Shown here: one piece after another, positions 25,701 through 34,600 of the stretch
How the letters are laid out: every line of letters starts with the position of its first letter
Numbering within the stretch: the first letter of the stretch is position 1
Assembly (NCBI RefSeq): GCF_001975785.1
Contig: NZ_MSFI01000022.1
Span: 1 to 64,000 of the forward strand
From: Domibacillus epiphyticus
GTDB taxonomy: Bacteria; Bacillota; Bacilli; Bacillales; Domibacillaceae
Reading direction: 5' to 3'
Length of the DNA stretch: 64,000 bases
Position numbers and translations under genes: made by a program
The notes under the pieces: model-generated
What the model saw: the letters and a program-made list of their open reading frames with translations, nothing else
What the model was told of the DNA's origin: nothing
Database searches by the model: none

Positions 25701-26707
25701 TACTATTTAAAAAATCACCCTGGATTCTTGCGGGCTTGCTTGTAATCTTGATTCTGGCTGTATTTGTTGCCAGTTTAAATACAGGGGTCATCCGGTTATC
25801 CCCAATGAATACATTTAATGCCTTATTGGGGAAAGGATCAAGTGAAAACGAATTGATTTTATTCGATTTTCGAATGCCGCGAATGGTGCTTTCCATGTGT
25901 GTGGGGGCAGGACTCGCCATAGCTGGTGCCATTTTTCAAAGCATTACACGCAATGATCTGGCCGAACCTGGGCTTATCGGAATTAATGCTGGTGCTGGTG
26001 TTGCTGTTGTTTTATTTATTTTTTTAACAGGTGGTGTACTGGAAGAAGTAAGCGGTCTATCTGTCTTTATGTTGCCGCTTCTGGCATTTCTGGGTGCCAT
26101 CTTAACGGCAGGTCTGATTTATCTATTCGCATGGAAGAACGGGGTCACGCCGCTTCGGCTTATTTTAGTCGGAGTGGCGATGCAGGCCATTTTATCCGCT
26201 GTGTTAATTGTGCTTCAGTTGAGTATGGAAGACCGTGATTTTAATAAAGCTCTAGTGTGGCTAATGGGCAGTATTTACTCCGCAAACTGGGGTTATGTTT
26301 GGTCGGTGCTCCCTTGGCTGCTGATTCTGATTCCATTTGCCATTTACAAGTCACGCTATTTAAATATCCTTCATGTTGGAGACGCAGCGGCAATGGGTCT
26401 AGGCATCAACGTCGAGCGTGAGCGGAAAAAACTGCTCATTGTGGCTGCGGCTTTAACAGGAGCTTCTGTTTCAGCAGGAGGCGGCATTGCGTTTGCTGGA
26501 TTAGTTGCGCCCCATGTGGCCCGCCGGCTTGTTGGACCGAAGCATGAACGATTTTTGCCGATTAGTGCATTGATTGGAGCGCTGTTATTATTATTTGCCG
26601 ATATGATCGCCAGAACGATTCTTATGCCGTCAGAGCTTCCGGTCGGTATTGTCGTTTCTTGCATTGGCGCTCCGTATTTTTTGTACTTATTAATGAAAAG
26701 TAAGTAG
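25697..26707 (+). CDS. Iron-siderophore ABC transporter permease 2
   Basis: This is a 336-residue FecCD-family permease, the heterodimer partner of the preceding gene. The family blocks RMPRMVLSMCVGAGLAIAGA and the coupling motif AFAGLVAPHVARRLVG (about 263-278) are present. It overlaps the upstream permease by 4 bp. The next gene, an ABC exporter, begins 9 bp after its stop and probably belongs to the same transcript. Confidence 0.9.
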   Translation: MILFKKSPWILAGLLVILILAVFVASLNTGVIRLSPMNTFNALLGKGSSENELILFDFRMPRMVLSMCVGAGLAIAGAIFQSITRNDLAEPGLIGINAGAGVAVVLFIFLTGGVLEEVSGLSVFMLPLLAFLGAILTAGLIYLFAWKNGVTPLRLILVGVAMQAILSAVLIVLQLSMEDRDFNKALVWLMGSIYSANWGYVWSVLPWLLILIPFAIYKSRYLNILHVGDAAAMGLGINVERERKKLLIVAAALTGASVSAGGGIAFAGLVAPHVARRLVGPKHERFLPISALIGALLLLFADMIARTILMPSELPVGIVVSCIGAPYFLYLLMKSK

Positions 26708-26715
26708 GTGGTCGT

Positions 26716-28434
26716 TTGCTAAAACAATTTTTTTCCTATTACCGTCCGTATAAAAAGTTATTTTTTCTAGATTTTTTCTGCGCGGTGCTGGCCGGTCTAT
26801 TAGAGCTGGCCTTTCCGCTAGTCGTGAACTATTTTATTGATGATTTGCTTCCAGGCGGGAATTGGAATCTCATTATCGCGGCCTGCATCGGCTTATTGTT
26901 TATTTACATTTTAAACGCCGGTCTCCAATATGTCGTCACCTACTGGGGCCATATGCTCGGCATCAATATTGAAACGGACATGCGCCGAAAATTATTCGGC
27001 CACGTTCAAAAGCTTTCTTTTCGCTTTTTTGATAATACAAAAACAGGCCATTTAATTTCACGAATGACGAGTGATTTAATGGAAATCGGTGAAGTGGCGC
27101 ATCACGGGCCCGAAGATTTGTTTATTGCGCTGATGACGCTGACAGGGGCTTTCGCCTTGATGTTCTATATTAACTGGAAGCTGGCTGTTTTAACCTTCAT
27201 CATTATCCCGATAATTTTATGGCTTGCTGTTCATTTCAACAAAAAAATGACCGGTGCTTTTCATCGATTATTTGGCGATATTGCTGATTTTAATGCCCGC
27301 ATCGAAGACAGCATGGGCGGCATCCGCGTTGTGCAGGCATTTGCCAATGAACAACATGAAAAAGCACAGTTTGATGAAAACAATAACCGTTTTCGTGTCA
27401 CGAAACTGCTCTCGTATAAAATTATGGCGCTGAATATGTCTATTAGCTATATGCTAATGCGCGTTGTTACGCTGTTTGTGCTGATATGCGGTACATATTT
27501 TGTCATGAACGGGGAACTCACATACGGTGAATTTGTTGGCTTTATTTTGTTGTCGAATATTTTCTTCCGCCCGATTGAGAAAATAAATGCGATCATCGAA
27601 AGCTATCCGAAAGGCATTGCCGGATTTAAACGATATATTGAGCTGCTGGAAACAGAACCGGATGTCGCCGATTCACCTGATGCAATTGATATTGATATGG
27701 TTAATGGTGATATTCGTTTTCAAAATGTAACATTTGGTTATGACGGAACAACGCCAGTGTTAAACAATATCAGTTTATCAATCCGTGCGGGTGAAACGGT
27801 CGCCTTTGTTGGACCGTCTGGTGCTGGGAAAACCACTTTGTGCAGCTTGCTGCCGCGTTTTTATGAGGTTGATGAAGGAATTATTACAATTGATGGGCTT
27901 GACATAAAAAAAGTGACAATTGCCTCTCTCCGCCGTCAAATCGGGATTGTTCAGCAAGACGTTTTCTTATTTTCTGGAACGATCCGGGACAATATCTTAT
28001 ATGGGGATCTTGGCGCTTCGGATGAAGCGATAATGAATGCCTTGAAGCGCTCCCGGCTAGAGGAATTTGTTCAGTCACTTCCTGAAGGGCTTGATACGAT
28101 TATTGGAGAACGCGGTGTGAAGCTGTCGGGCGGACAAAAACAGCGCATTGCGATTGCCCGCATTTTCTTGAAGAATCCGCCGATTTTAATTTTGGATGAA
28201 GCCACATCGGCACTTGATACTGAAACAGAACTTGCCATTCAGCAGGCATTGTCGGAGCTTGCCGTGGGCAGGACGACACTTGTGATCGCCCACCGTTTAG
28301 CAACGATTAAGCAGGCTGACAGAATTATCGTTGTGACGCCTTCTGGAATTGAAGAACAGGGAAGTCACCATGAGCTTTTACAGAGAAATGGACATTACCG
28401 CCGTCTTCATGAAGCGCAATTTGGAAACGTGTAA
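26716..28434 (+). CDS. ABC exporter, fused permease-ATPase
   Basis: This is a 572-residue half-transporter of the MdlB/MsbA type. Six membrane spans occupy about residues 1-310. The ATPase has Walker A GPSGAGKTT (about 364-372), the Q-loop VQQDVFLFSGTIRDNI, signature LSGGQKQRIAIAR and Walker B ILILDEATSALDT. The TTG 26716 start follows GTAGGTGG. It should work as a homodimer. Its place at the end of a Fur-box siderophore uptake operon suggests export of a siderophore or of another iron-related compound, which is an inference from context. Confidence 0.88.
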   Translation: MLKQFFSYYRPYKKLFFLDFFCAVLAGLLELAFPLVVNYFIDDLLPGGNWNLIIAACIGLLFIYILNAGLQYVVTYWGHMLGINIETDMRRKLFGHVQKLSFRFFDNTKTGHLISRMTSDLMEIGEVAHHGPEDLFIALMTLTGAFALMFYINWKLAVLTFIIIPIILWLAVHFNKKMTGAFHRLFGDIADFNARIEDSMGGIRVVQAFANEQHEKAQFDENNNRFRVTKLLSYKIMALNMSISYMLMRVVTLFVLICGTYFVMNGELTYGEFVGFILLSNIFFRPIEKINAIIESYPKGIAGFKRYIELLETEPDVADSPDAIDIDMVNGDIRFQNVTFGYDGTTPVLNNISLSIRAGETVAFVGPSGAGKTTLCSLLPRFYEVDEGIITIDGLDIKKVTIASLRRQIGIVQQDVFLFSGTIRDNILYGDLGASDEAIMNALKRSRLEEFVQSLPEGLDTIIGERGVKLSGGQKQRIAIARIFLKNPPILILDEATSALDTETELAIQQALSELAVGRTTLVIAHRLATIKQADRIIVVTPSGIEEQGSHHELLQRNGHYRRLHEAQFGNV

Positions 28435-28481
28435 TTACTCTCGAAGCAGAAAAAAATCCTTGCAGTATTTTTATAATGAAG

Positions 28482-28513
28482 AGAGCCTCCGTTTTTCCGG
28501 AGGCTCTTTTTAC
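28482..28513. terminator. Terminator of the iron operon
   Basis: A 10-bp stem AGAGCCTCCG/CGGAGGCTCT has a T-rich loop and a T-run. It overlaps the stop of the converging LysR gene and can act on both strands. Confidence 0.85.
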
Positions 28514-29382
28514 GTTTCCTTTGCTGTTTCTTTCTGTGCAAGATCACAAAACGTTTTGACAAGAGGAGAACGGTCGTTGCATCGGTATGTGATACCCATA
28601 GATGCAAGAGGCAGCTGTTTCACATCAATATAGACGACTTCCTGTGTGTGAAGGTTCATCGCTGAACGGGGAACGATGGCGAGCCCCATCCCAGCAGCAA
28701 CTAGACCAATGACGGTTTGGAACTCCAGCGCTTCTTGCTGAATAATCGGATTACAAAGACCTAAAATCTCATGATATAGACCCGGCCACGTTTTAGGTGA
28801 TAATAAAACGAATGGATACGGTTTCATATCAGCAAGTGTGACGTTCTCCAATTCTAGCAAAGGATGGTGTTTTGGAACTGCAAGCATACACGGGGCGATC
28901 GATACAATTTCTGTACAAAGAGAATCGTCAATAACAGGGGGTCTTAAAACACCGACATCAATTTCGTTTTGCCGTAGTGCTTCTACTTGGGCAGGTGTAG
29001 ACAATTCAGATAAGTGTACTTGCACGTCAGGATAAAAGCGCCGGAAATCTTGCAAAACTGATGGAAGTATATCATATGTAGCCGAACCGACAAATCCAAC
29101 CCGCAGATGTCCAAGCTTTCCTTTATGGATGCGTTTTGCGTTTTCAACAGAACTTTCAAGAAGACTGACGATTTTAATTGTGTCTTCGTAAAAACGTTTC
29201 CCGGCTTCAGTTAGTTCTACACGCCGATTATTACGGTAAAATAACAAAATGTCTAATTCTTTTTCTAAATTTTGAATCTGCATACTTAAAGGAGGCTGTG
29301 TAATTTGCAGCCGCTTTGCAGCACGGCTAAAATTTAATTCTTCTGCTACGGCTATAAAATAGTGAAGCTGTCTCAGTTCCAT
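28510..29382 (-). CDS. LysR-family regulator (CatM/BenM-like)
   Basis: This is a 290-residue LysR-type regulator. The N-terminal winged helix (MELRQLHYFIAVAEELNFSR, then RLQITQPPLSMQIQNLE) is typical of the CatM/BenM/AlsR subgroup. The effector domain follows from about residue 90. It is divergent from the bicupin gene at 29499 with a 116-bp intergenic region that should hold the shared operator. Relatives control aromatic-acid catabolism, which fits the gentisate-dioxygenase-like neighbour. The stop overlaps the terminator of the iron operon. Confidence 0.9.
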   Translation of the reverse strand: MELRQLHYFIAVAEELNFSRAAKRLQITQPPLSMQIQNLEKELDILLFYRNNRRVELTEAGKRFYEDTIKIVSLLESSVENAKRIHKGKLGHLRVGFVGSATYDILPSVLQDFRRFYPDVQVHLSELSTPAQVEALRQNEIDVGVLRPPVIDDSLCTEIVSIAPCMLAVPKHHPLLELENVTLADMKPYPFVLLSPKTWPGLYHEILGLCNPIIQQEALEFQTVIGLVAAGMGLAIVPRSAMNLHTQEVVYIDVKQLPLASMGITYRCNDRSPLVKTFCDLAQKETAKET

Positions 29383-29498
29383 TCGGTCACCTGCAATTCA
29401 ATTATTTGAAAACGATATCATTGCTATTTAAATTATATATTTTACGAACGATAAGCATCAAGATAAAATAAACGTAACAATCGAATGGAGGGGTATAA

Positions 29499-30467
29499 AT
29501 GTCAACTAATGCACAAGCTGGTCAATTATCTGTAGGGAAAGTAGCTGAAAACTGGACGGGAGACGCTCAATTCTTTGAATACACAAATGCTGCGGATCCG
29601 ATTGGAAGCGGTATCATTAGCCCGATTCCAGCGAAAGAATTTGAACCGGACTTATACAATTCAGGCGAAACTAGAATAGTAACACTCGACCTCAGTAAAG
29701 AATTAAAAACAGACTATCAAGCGACAAGTCCTTCTCTCCTTGCCCAATTTATTCGCATTAATGCAGGCGACTCCATTAAAACTGAGCCGAATGCAACAAG
29801 TGAACTCTACTACATTATTTCAGGTGCCGGGAGCACAGAAGTAAATGGAGAGACAATCAATTGGAAAAAAGGAGACTTTTTGACGCTGCCATCAGGGTCT
29901 GTCAGTCTGCATGCAGCGGAAGAAGACGCCACAATTTATTATATTTTAGATACACCTCTTCTTGATTATTTAGGCGTTAAAGCGACGGAAGCACGTTTTA
30001 AACCGACTCTTTACACAGCCGAAGAGGCAAAGAAACATTTGGATGAAGTGGCAAATGCACCGGATGCACATTTGAAAAACCGGATTTCCATCTTATTAAA
30101 CAATCAAAAATTCGACCAGACATTGACGATTACCCATGTGTTATGGGCGATGCTGGGCATTGTTCCTGTAGGCGCGAATCAGGCTCCACATAGTCATAAA
30201 TCAGTTGCGCTGGATTTTGTTGCCTACGCCGCACCAGGAACGTATACACTAGTTGGCGATCAAATTGATCCGGAGACAAACGAAATTATCGATCCGATCC
30301 GTATCGACTGGGTCACAGGAAAAGCGTTTGTTACACCGCCAGGACTATGGCACTCCCATCACAACGAGTCAGGTGAAGCAGCTTTTATCATCCCAATTCA
30401 GGATGCCGGACTGCAAACCTATTTGCGTACGCTTGATATTCAATTCACTCATTACGATCAAGAATAG
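29499..30467 (+). CDS. Bicupin protein, gentisate-dioxygenase-like
   Basis: This is a 322-residue protein with two cupin domains. The first (about 80-155) contains SELYYIISGAGSTEVNGETI and WKKGDFLTLPSG, followed by DTPLLDYLGV, a run shared with gentisate and salicylate 1,2-dioxygenases. The second (about 220-310) has PHSHKS and WHSHHN, whose histidines could bind a metal. GGAGGGG stands before the start. The LysR partner is divergent. The ring-cleavage function is an inference. No other gene of gentisate breakdown (maleylpyruvate isomerase, fumarylpyruvate hydrolase) is in the window. Confidence 0.75.
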   Translation: MSTNAQAGQLSVGKVAENWTGDAQFFEYTNAADPIGSGIISPIPAKEFEPDLYNSGETRIVTLDLSKELKTDYQATSPSLLAQFIRINAGDSIKTEPNATSELYYIISGAGSTEVNGETINWKKGDFLTLPSGSVSLHAAEEDATIYYILDTPLLDYLGVKATEARFKPTLYTAEEAKKHLDEVANAPDAHLKNRISILLNNQKFDQTLTITHVLWAMLGIVPVGANQAPHSHKSVALDFVAYAAPGTYTLVGDQIDPETNEIIDPIRIDWVTGKAFVTPPGLWHSHHNESGEAAFIIPIQDAGLQTYLRTLDIQFTHYDQE

Positions 30468-30468
30468 A

Positions 30469-30699
30469 ATGCGTGCCATTAAATTTTGCAAAAAGAACCT
30501 AAAAGTCACAGAATCACAAATCGCAAAGCACATTTTTCAAACAAATTACAGTAATCTTCTGAACGTTTACGAAACGGACTGCTTTAGACGCTGTCTGCAA
30601 TGCCGGGTAAAACCCTTTTGCCGCATTCAGCTTACAACGATTGAAGCCGATGATGCAAAGACCTTAGTGGATAAGGTAATTCAAAAAATAAATGAATAG
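30469..30699 (+). CDS. DUF1450 family protein
   Basis: This is a 76-residue protein starting at ATG 30469, one base after the bicupin stop. The YETDCFRRCLQCRVKPFCRI segment with its spaced cysteines and the IEADDAKTLVDKVIQKI end match the YuzB-like DUF1450 family. It could bind a metal or Fe-S cluster through Cys residues, but the family function is unknown. No clear ribosome binding site is seen, so translation probably depends on coupling to the upstream gene. A terminator follows within 5-40 bp. Confidence 0.65.
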   Translation: MRAIKFCKKNLKVTESQIAKHIFQTNYSNLLNVYETDCFRRCLQCRVKPFCRIQLTTIEADDAKTLVDKVIQKINE

Positions 30700-30703
30700 C
30701 AGT

Positions 30704-30741
30704 AAAGCCCTGTGCTCTAATTGAGCCCGGGGCCTTTTTAA
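30704..30741 (+). terminator. Terminator after bicupin-DUF1450
   Basis: The arms AAAGCCCTGTGCTC and GAGCCCGGGGCCTTT pair imperfectly around a TAATT loop. A T-run follows. Confidence 0.65.
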
Positions 30742-30828
30742 TTTCTTCATTGTGTTTAAAGTAATTATTTATAAATTGATCGTTATGTCAAAAGGAGACA
30801 AAACATGCCGGCTCCTGTTTTCATGAAA

Positions 30829-30842
30829 GGTAAGCGTTTTCA
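30829..30842. promoter_or_regulatory. Candidate cre site (CcpA)
   Basis: GGTAAGCGTTTTCA matches the cre consensus TGWAANCGNTNWCA at all but the first base. It lies about 130 bp before the ABC transporter operon and may place it under carbon catabolite control. Confidence 0.4.
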
Positions 30843-30970
30843 ATCATTATATATCATAAAAAATATGATTTAAGTGAAATTTGTAAGATTTCCTCTCATA
30901 TGCAAAGACGATAACTGAAGATTTCTTTAGTTTGCTACCATCTAATTAAGACAAACAAGGAGGGATTCAA

Positions 30971-31771
30971 ATGGCAGATTTTAAACTGGAATTAAAGGGC
31001 GTAACAAAAGTATTTGAATCAGGATCCAATACAAAAACGACCGCTATATCGAATATCAATATGAAAATCCCTGACCATCGGTTTGTTAGCATAATTGGAC
31101 CAAGCGGATGCGGAAAGTCGACTCTATTTAACATTATCTCAGGGTTGATGGAGACGAGTATGGGAGAAATTAAGGTGGATGGAAATAAAGTGAACGGAAT
31201 GGCAGGGACTGTAGGCTACATGCTTCAAAAAGATTTATTGCTGCCGTGGAGAAAAATATTAGACAACGTCATTTTGGGAATGGAATTGAAAGGTGTATCA
31301 AAAAAAGAAGCAAGTGATATTGCTGTTCCCTTATTAGAGAAGTACGGGCTGGGCGGTTTTGAACATAGTTATCCTTCACAGCTTTCTGGAGGAATGCGGC
31401 AGCGCGCAGCCTTGTTAAGAACGATTCTTTATGACCGGGATATCATTTTGCTTGATGAACCATTTGGTGCATTGGACGCGCAAACACGTTCCGTTATGCA
31501 GGAATGGCTGCTTGATTTATGGGATGATTTCCAAAAAACAATCTTATTTATTACACACGACATAGATGAAGCGATCTATTTATCAGATGAGGTTTACATT
31601 ATGTCAGCACGGCCAGGCGGGATAAAAGAACATTTATGCATTGATATCCCGAGACCAAGAAAGCCAACAATCGTGACATCACAAAAATTCATTGAGTATA
31701 AAGAGCTTGCCCTTTCACTGTTGTCAGAAGAGACAAAAAAAGCATCTCAAATTGAGAAAAAAGTGATTTAA
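30971..31771 (+). CDS. ABC transporter ATPase (SsuB/TauB/ThiZ type)
   Basis: This is a 266-residue ATPase of the nitrate/sulfonate/taurine group, with Walker A GPSGCGKST (about 42-50), signature LSGGMRQRAALLRT, Walker B DIILLDEPFGALDAQ and a switch His in FITHDIDEA. AAGGAGG lies before the start. It is first of an operon with the permease and binding protein that follow. The substrate is unknown. The downstream hydrolases suggest an amide or carbamoyl compound. Confidence 0.9.
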   Translation: MADFKLELKGVTKVFESGSNTKTTAISNINMKIPDHRFVSIIGPSGCGKSTLFNIISGLMETSMGEIKVDGNKVNGMAGTVGYMLQKDLLLPWRKILDNVILGMELKGVSKKEASDIAVPLLEKYGLGGFEHSYPSQLSGGMRQRAALLRTILYDRDIILLDEPFGALDAQTRSVMQEWLLDLWDDFQKTILFITHDIDEAIYLSDEVYIMSARPGGIKEHLCIDIPRPRKPTIVTSQKFIEYKELALSLLSEETKKASQIEKKVI

Positions 31772-31799
31772 TCAAGCAAGAAAAGGAGAGTGGATCCTC

Positions 31800-32666
31800 G
31801 TGGAAAATACAGGAATAAGCAAAGAGTTGTCCTCCCTGAGCAACGTGAAAACAAAAAGGAAAAAAGAGCAAAAATCGAATGTGAAATATCTTGAAAACAA
31901 ACCTCTAGCAGAGTGGAAAGTGAATGCTGGCCGGTTTTTTGTTTTCCTTATTATTATTCTTTTTTGGGAGGCAGGAGCCAGGGCTCAAATCATTGATCCT
32001 TTTTTCTGGAGTTTACCATCTGAAATTCTCGCTACCTGGATGCAAATCATTTTGGATGGAACAGCATGGAGAGATACGTTCTTCACGTTTCAATCAACGG
32101 TCTATGGCTTTGTGATTGGAACCGTAGCGGGGGCGATGCTTGGGCTGTCGTTTTGGTGGTCTAGGTACTATGCCAAAGTCGCTGAACCTTTTATCATCAT
32201 GTTTGAATCCATGCCAAAATTAGCCTTGGCTCCCATCATCGTTTTAATATTTGGACTGGGGATGAGTTCCAAAATCGCTATGGCTGTTGCGATCACGATC
32301 GTCATTACCACTTTAACAACGTATAACGGATTAAAGCGTGTAGATAGTGATTTAATCCGCATGATTTATTCACTTGGCGCTACCCGTTTACAAGTGTTCA
32401 CCAAGGTTGTGGTTCCCTGGACGATGCCTTCTATTATCTCTGCACTTCGGATAAACATTGGTCTCGCGCTGACTGGAGCGATTGTTGGTGAATACATTGG
32501 TTCTACTCATGGAATCGGTAGAATGATCTTTTATGCAGGCCAGACATATGAAATCGATTTAATCTGGGCGGGCATCTTTAATCTATCACTGTTATCTATG
32601 TTTTTATATGCGGTCGTAAGCCAAATAGAAAAGTTTTTGCTCGCGGGTATGCTACATCAAAAATAA
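31800..32666 (+). CDS. ABC transporter permease (SsuC/TauC/ThiX type)
   Basis: This is a 288-residue permease with about six spans. A positively charged N-terminal tail of about 50 residues precedes the first span. The EAA loop reads IYSLGATRLQVFTKVVVPWTMPSI, given by its ends, near residues 190-213. GTG 31800 follows AAGGAGAGTGG. It belongs to the BPD_transp_1 family that pairs with NMT1/SsuA-type binding proteins, as encoded next. Confidence 0.9.
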   Translation: MENTGISKELSSLSNVKTKRKKEQKSNVKYLENKPLAEWKVNAGRFFVFLIIILFWEAGARAQIIDPFFWSLPSEILATWMQIILDGTAWRDTFFTFQSTVYGFVIGTVAGAMLGLSFWWSRYYAKVAEPFIIMFESMPKLALAPIIVLIFGLGMSSKIAMAVAITIVITTLTTYNGLKRVDSDLIRMIYSLGATRLQVFTKVVVPWTMPSIISALRINIGLALTGAIVGEYIGSTHGIGRMIFYAGQTYEIDLIWAGIFNLSLLSMFLYAVVSQIEKFLLAGMLHQK

Positions 32667-32683
32667 TGCTGGGGTGAGAATTA

Positions 32684-33721
32684 ATGAAGCAGCTGAACAA
32701 GTCATTTTGTTTTCCATTCTTTGTCCTTCTAAGTCTATTTATGCTCGTATTAGCAGGTTGTTCTGGTAATCAAAATGCTGCTCCAAAAGAAGATTCTTCT
32801 GCTGATCCGAAAGCGTCGGCAAGCGGCAAAATTATTATCGCTGAACCTGTTCGCAACTTAGGGTATTTGCCTCTATATGTGGCAATTGATCAAGGCTTTT
32901 TTGAAGGATTAGATGTCTCGGTTACGACCTTGACTGGCGGGGGAGCGCATACGAACGCGGTATTAACGGATCAGGCATGGGGGTTTATTGGGGGACCTGA
33001 GCACAATGCTTTTGCGAAGGCAAAAGGAGCTGATCTGAGATCCATTATAAATGTGGTAAACCGGGGTAATGTTTACTTTACCGTTGCCAAAGACGAAAAA
33101 GTACCAAATTCAGAAGATTTGGCTGAGTATTTTAAAGGGAAAAAAATTGCTACGGGCTTCTATGGAGGAACACCAAACTCGATCACAAGGTATTATTTAG
33201 CTCAATTAGGATTAGATGTTAAAAAAGATATAACGTTACTCGAGGTTGATAACCCGGCGATGACAGCGATTATTGATAAAGGACAGGCCGATGTTGCCGT
33301 TATTTCGGAACCAATCTTAACGGAAGGAATCAATGAAGGGATCTGGACAGAGCCTATGGTTAATATCCCCGCAGACTTAGGTCCCTATGCTTATTCAACA
33401 GTTAATGTAAAACTTGAAACGATTGAAAACGATCCTGAAACGGTACAACGTTTTGTTGACGGAATGAAAAAAGGACTGGAGTATGTAAAGAATAATCCAG
33501 AAGGATCTTTTGATATTGCCAAAAAGGAGTTTCCGACAATGGATGTTGGAGTTTTAAAGAAAACACTCGATCGGTCATATGAAGACGAATTATGGGTGTA
33601 CAGTGGTGAGGTTACTGAACAATCAGTAGAAACAAATTTATCAGTAGTGAAGAATGCCGGTTTGCTCAAGACAGATATTCAATATGATGAGATTGTTGAT
33701 ATGACATTTGTGAACAAGTAA
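32684..33721 (+). CDS. ABC transporter substrate-binding lipoprotein (NMT1/SsuA-like)
   Basis: This is a 345-residue lipoprotein. The lipobox LVLAGCSG puts the acylated Cys at about residue 25, followed by a Ser/Ala/Lys-rich linker. The mature domain IIIAEPVRNLGYLPLYVAID, then GFFEGLDVSV, is the NMT1/THI5-like fold used for sulfonates, nitrate, taurine and pyrimidine precursors. It follows the permease gene by 17 bp. With the two preceding genes it makes a complete importer. The ligand cannot be assigned from sequence. Confidence 0.9.
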   Translation: MKQLNKSFCFPFFVLLSLFMLVLAGCSGNQNAAPKEDSSADPKASASGKIIIAEPVRNLGYLPLYVAIDQGFFEGLDVSVTTLTGGGAHTNAVLTDQAWGFIGGPEHNAFAKAKGADLRSIINVVNRGNVYFTVAKDEKVPNSEDLAEYFKGKKIATGFYGGTPNSITRYYLAQLGLDVKKDITLLEVDNPAMTAIIDKGQADVAVISEPILTEGINEGIWTEPMVNIPADLGPYAYSTVNVKLETIENDPETVQRFVDGMKKGLEYVKNNPEGSFDIAKKEFPTMDVGVLKKTLDRSYEDELWVYSGEVTEQSVETNLSVVKNAGLLKTDIQYDEIVDMTFVNK

Positions 33722-33792
33722 CACCATTAATCGTCTGTGATCTCCGTTCAATTTTTTGAACGAAATCAAATATATACTCGGGAGGAATAGTA

Positions 33793-34536
33793 TTGAAAGC
33801 TTGGGAGAAGTTTTTAACAAATCAGGACAAAGATGTTTTTGGCGAAGCGGGATATGACGTAAAAGCAGGATTAGGAAAGAAACCGGCAATCCTTATTGTT
33901 GATGTGAATTACGCGTTTTGTGGCGATAAACCTGAGCCTATTCTGGAATCTATTAAAACTTGGCGCAACAGTTGTGGAATGGCAGCTTGGGAGGCACTCC
34001 CTCATATTCAGAATTTACTAGCCACTGCGAGGGATAAGCATATACCCGTTGTATATACGACAGGAAAAGACCTGAGGGATGACGGGTTTGACGCGGGAGG
34101 CTGGAGACGGAAAAATAGCCGTGCGTCGGAAGGAAAAGCAGCTGTTAACATTCGAGGCAATGAAATTATGAAAGAAATCGAACCGATTCCAAGTGACATC
34201 GTAATCGAAAAGCTAAAACCAAGTGCATTTCATGGTACGCCGCTGCTTGGCTATCTCGTTGATTTAGGAATAGATTCTTTATTGATTTGTGGAACAACAA
34301 CAAGCGGCTGTGTACGCGCTAGTGTGATTGATGCTTTTTCCTATAACTTTAAAGTCGGTATTGTTGAGGAATGTACTTTTGACCGAGGTGAGGCTTCTCA
34401 TGCAATTAATCTGTTTGACATGAATGCAAAGTATGCAGATGTTGTTAATATTGAGGAAGCATCCTCCTATTTGAAATCACTTCCAACGGGATTGTATGAT
34501 GATAAAATCGCCTTTAAAGCTATGGCAGCGAAGTAA
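33793..34536 (+). CDS. Isochorismatase-superfamily amidohydrolase (N-carbamoylsarcosine/maleamate amidase-like)
   Basis: This is a 247-residue cysteine hydrolase. The triad of the family is visible as Asp37 (ILIVDVNYAF), Lys142 (IEKLKPSAF) and Cys173 (GTTTSGCVRAS). The last block is the N-carbamoylsarcosine amidase/maleamate amidohydrolase type. TTG 33793 follows GGAGGAATAG. It releases ammonia from a primary amide or ureido group. It is next to an importer and near a second amidase, so it probably acts on the imported compound. The exact substrate is unknown. Confidence 0.85.
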   Translation: MKAWEKFLTNQDKDVFGEAGYDVKAGLGKKPAILIVDVNYAFCGDKPEPILESIKTWRNSCGMAAWEALPHIQNLLATARDKHIPVVYTTGKDLRDDGFDAGGWRRKNSRASEGKAAVNIRGNEIMKEIEPIPSDIVIEKLKPSAFHGTPLLGYLVDLGIDSLLICGTTTSGCVRASVIDAFSYNFKVGIVEECTFDRGEASHAINLFDMNAKYADVVNIEEASSYLKSLPTGLYDDKIAFKAMAAK

Positions 34537-34554
34537 TTTGCGAGTGCATTGATC

Positions 34555-34580
34555 AAGAGAGCCTTTTTTTCGGCTCTTTT
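34555..34580 (+). terminator. Terminator after amidohydrolase gene
   Basis: The stem AGAGCC/GGCTCT has a T-rich loop and four T after it. It is moderately strong. The MFS gene begins 20 bp later, so some read-through is likely. Confidence 0.55.
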
Positions 34581-34600
34581 GATATCATGGAGGTATGGAT

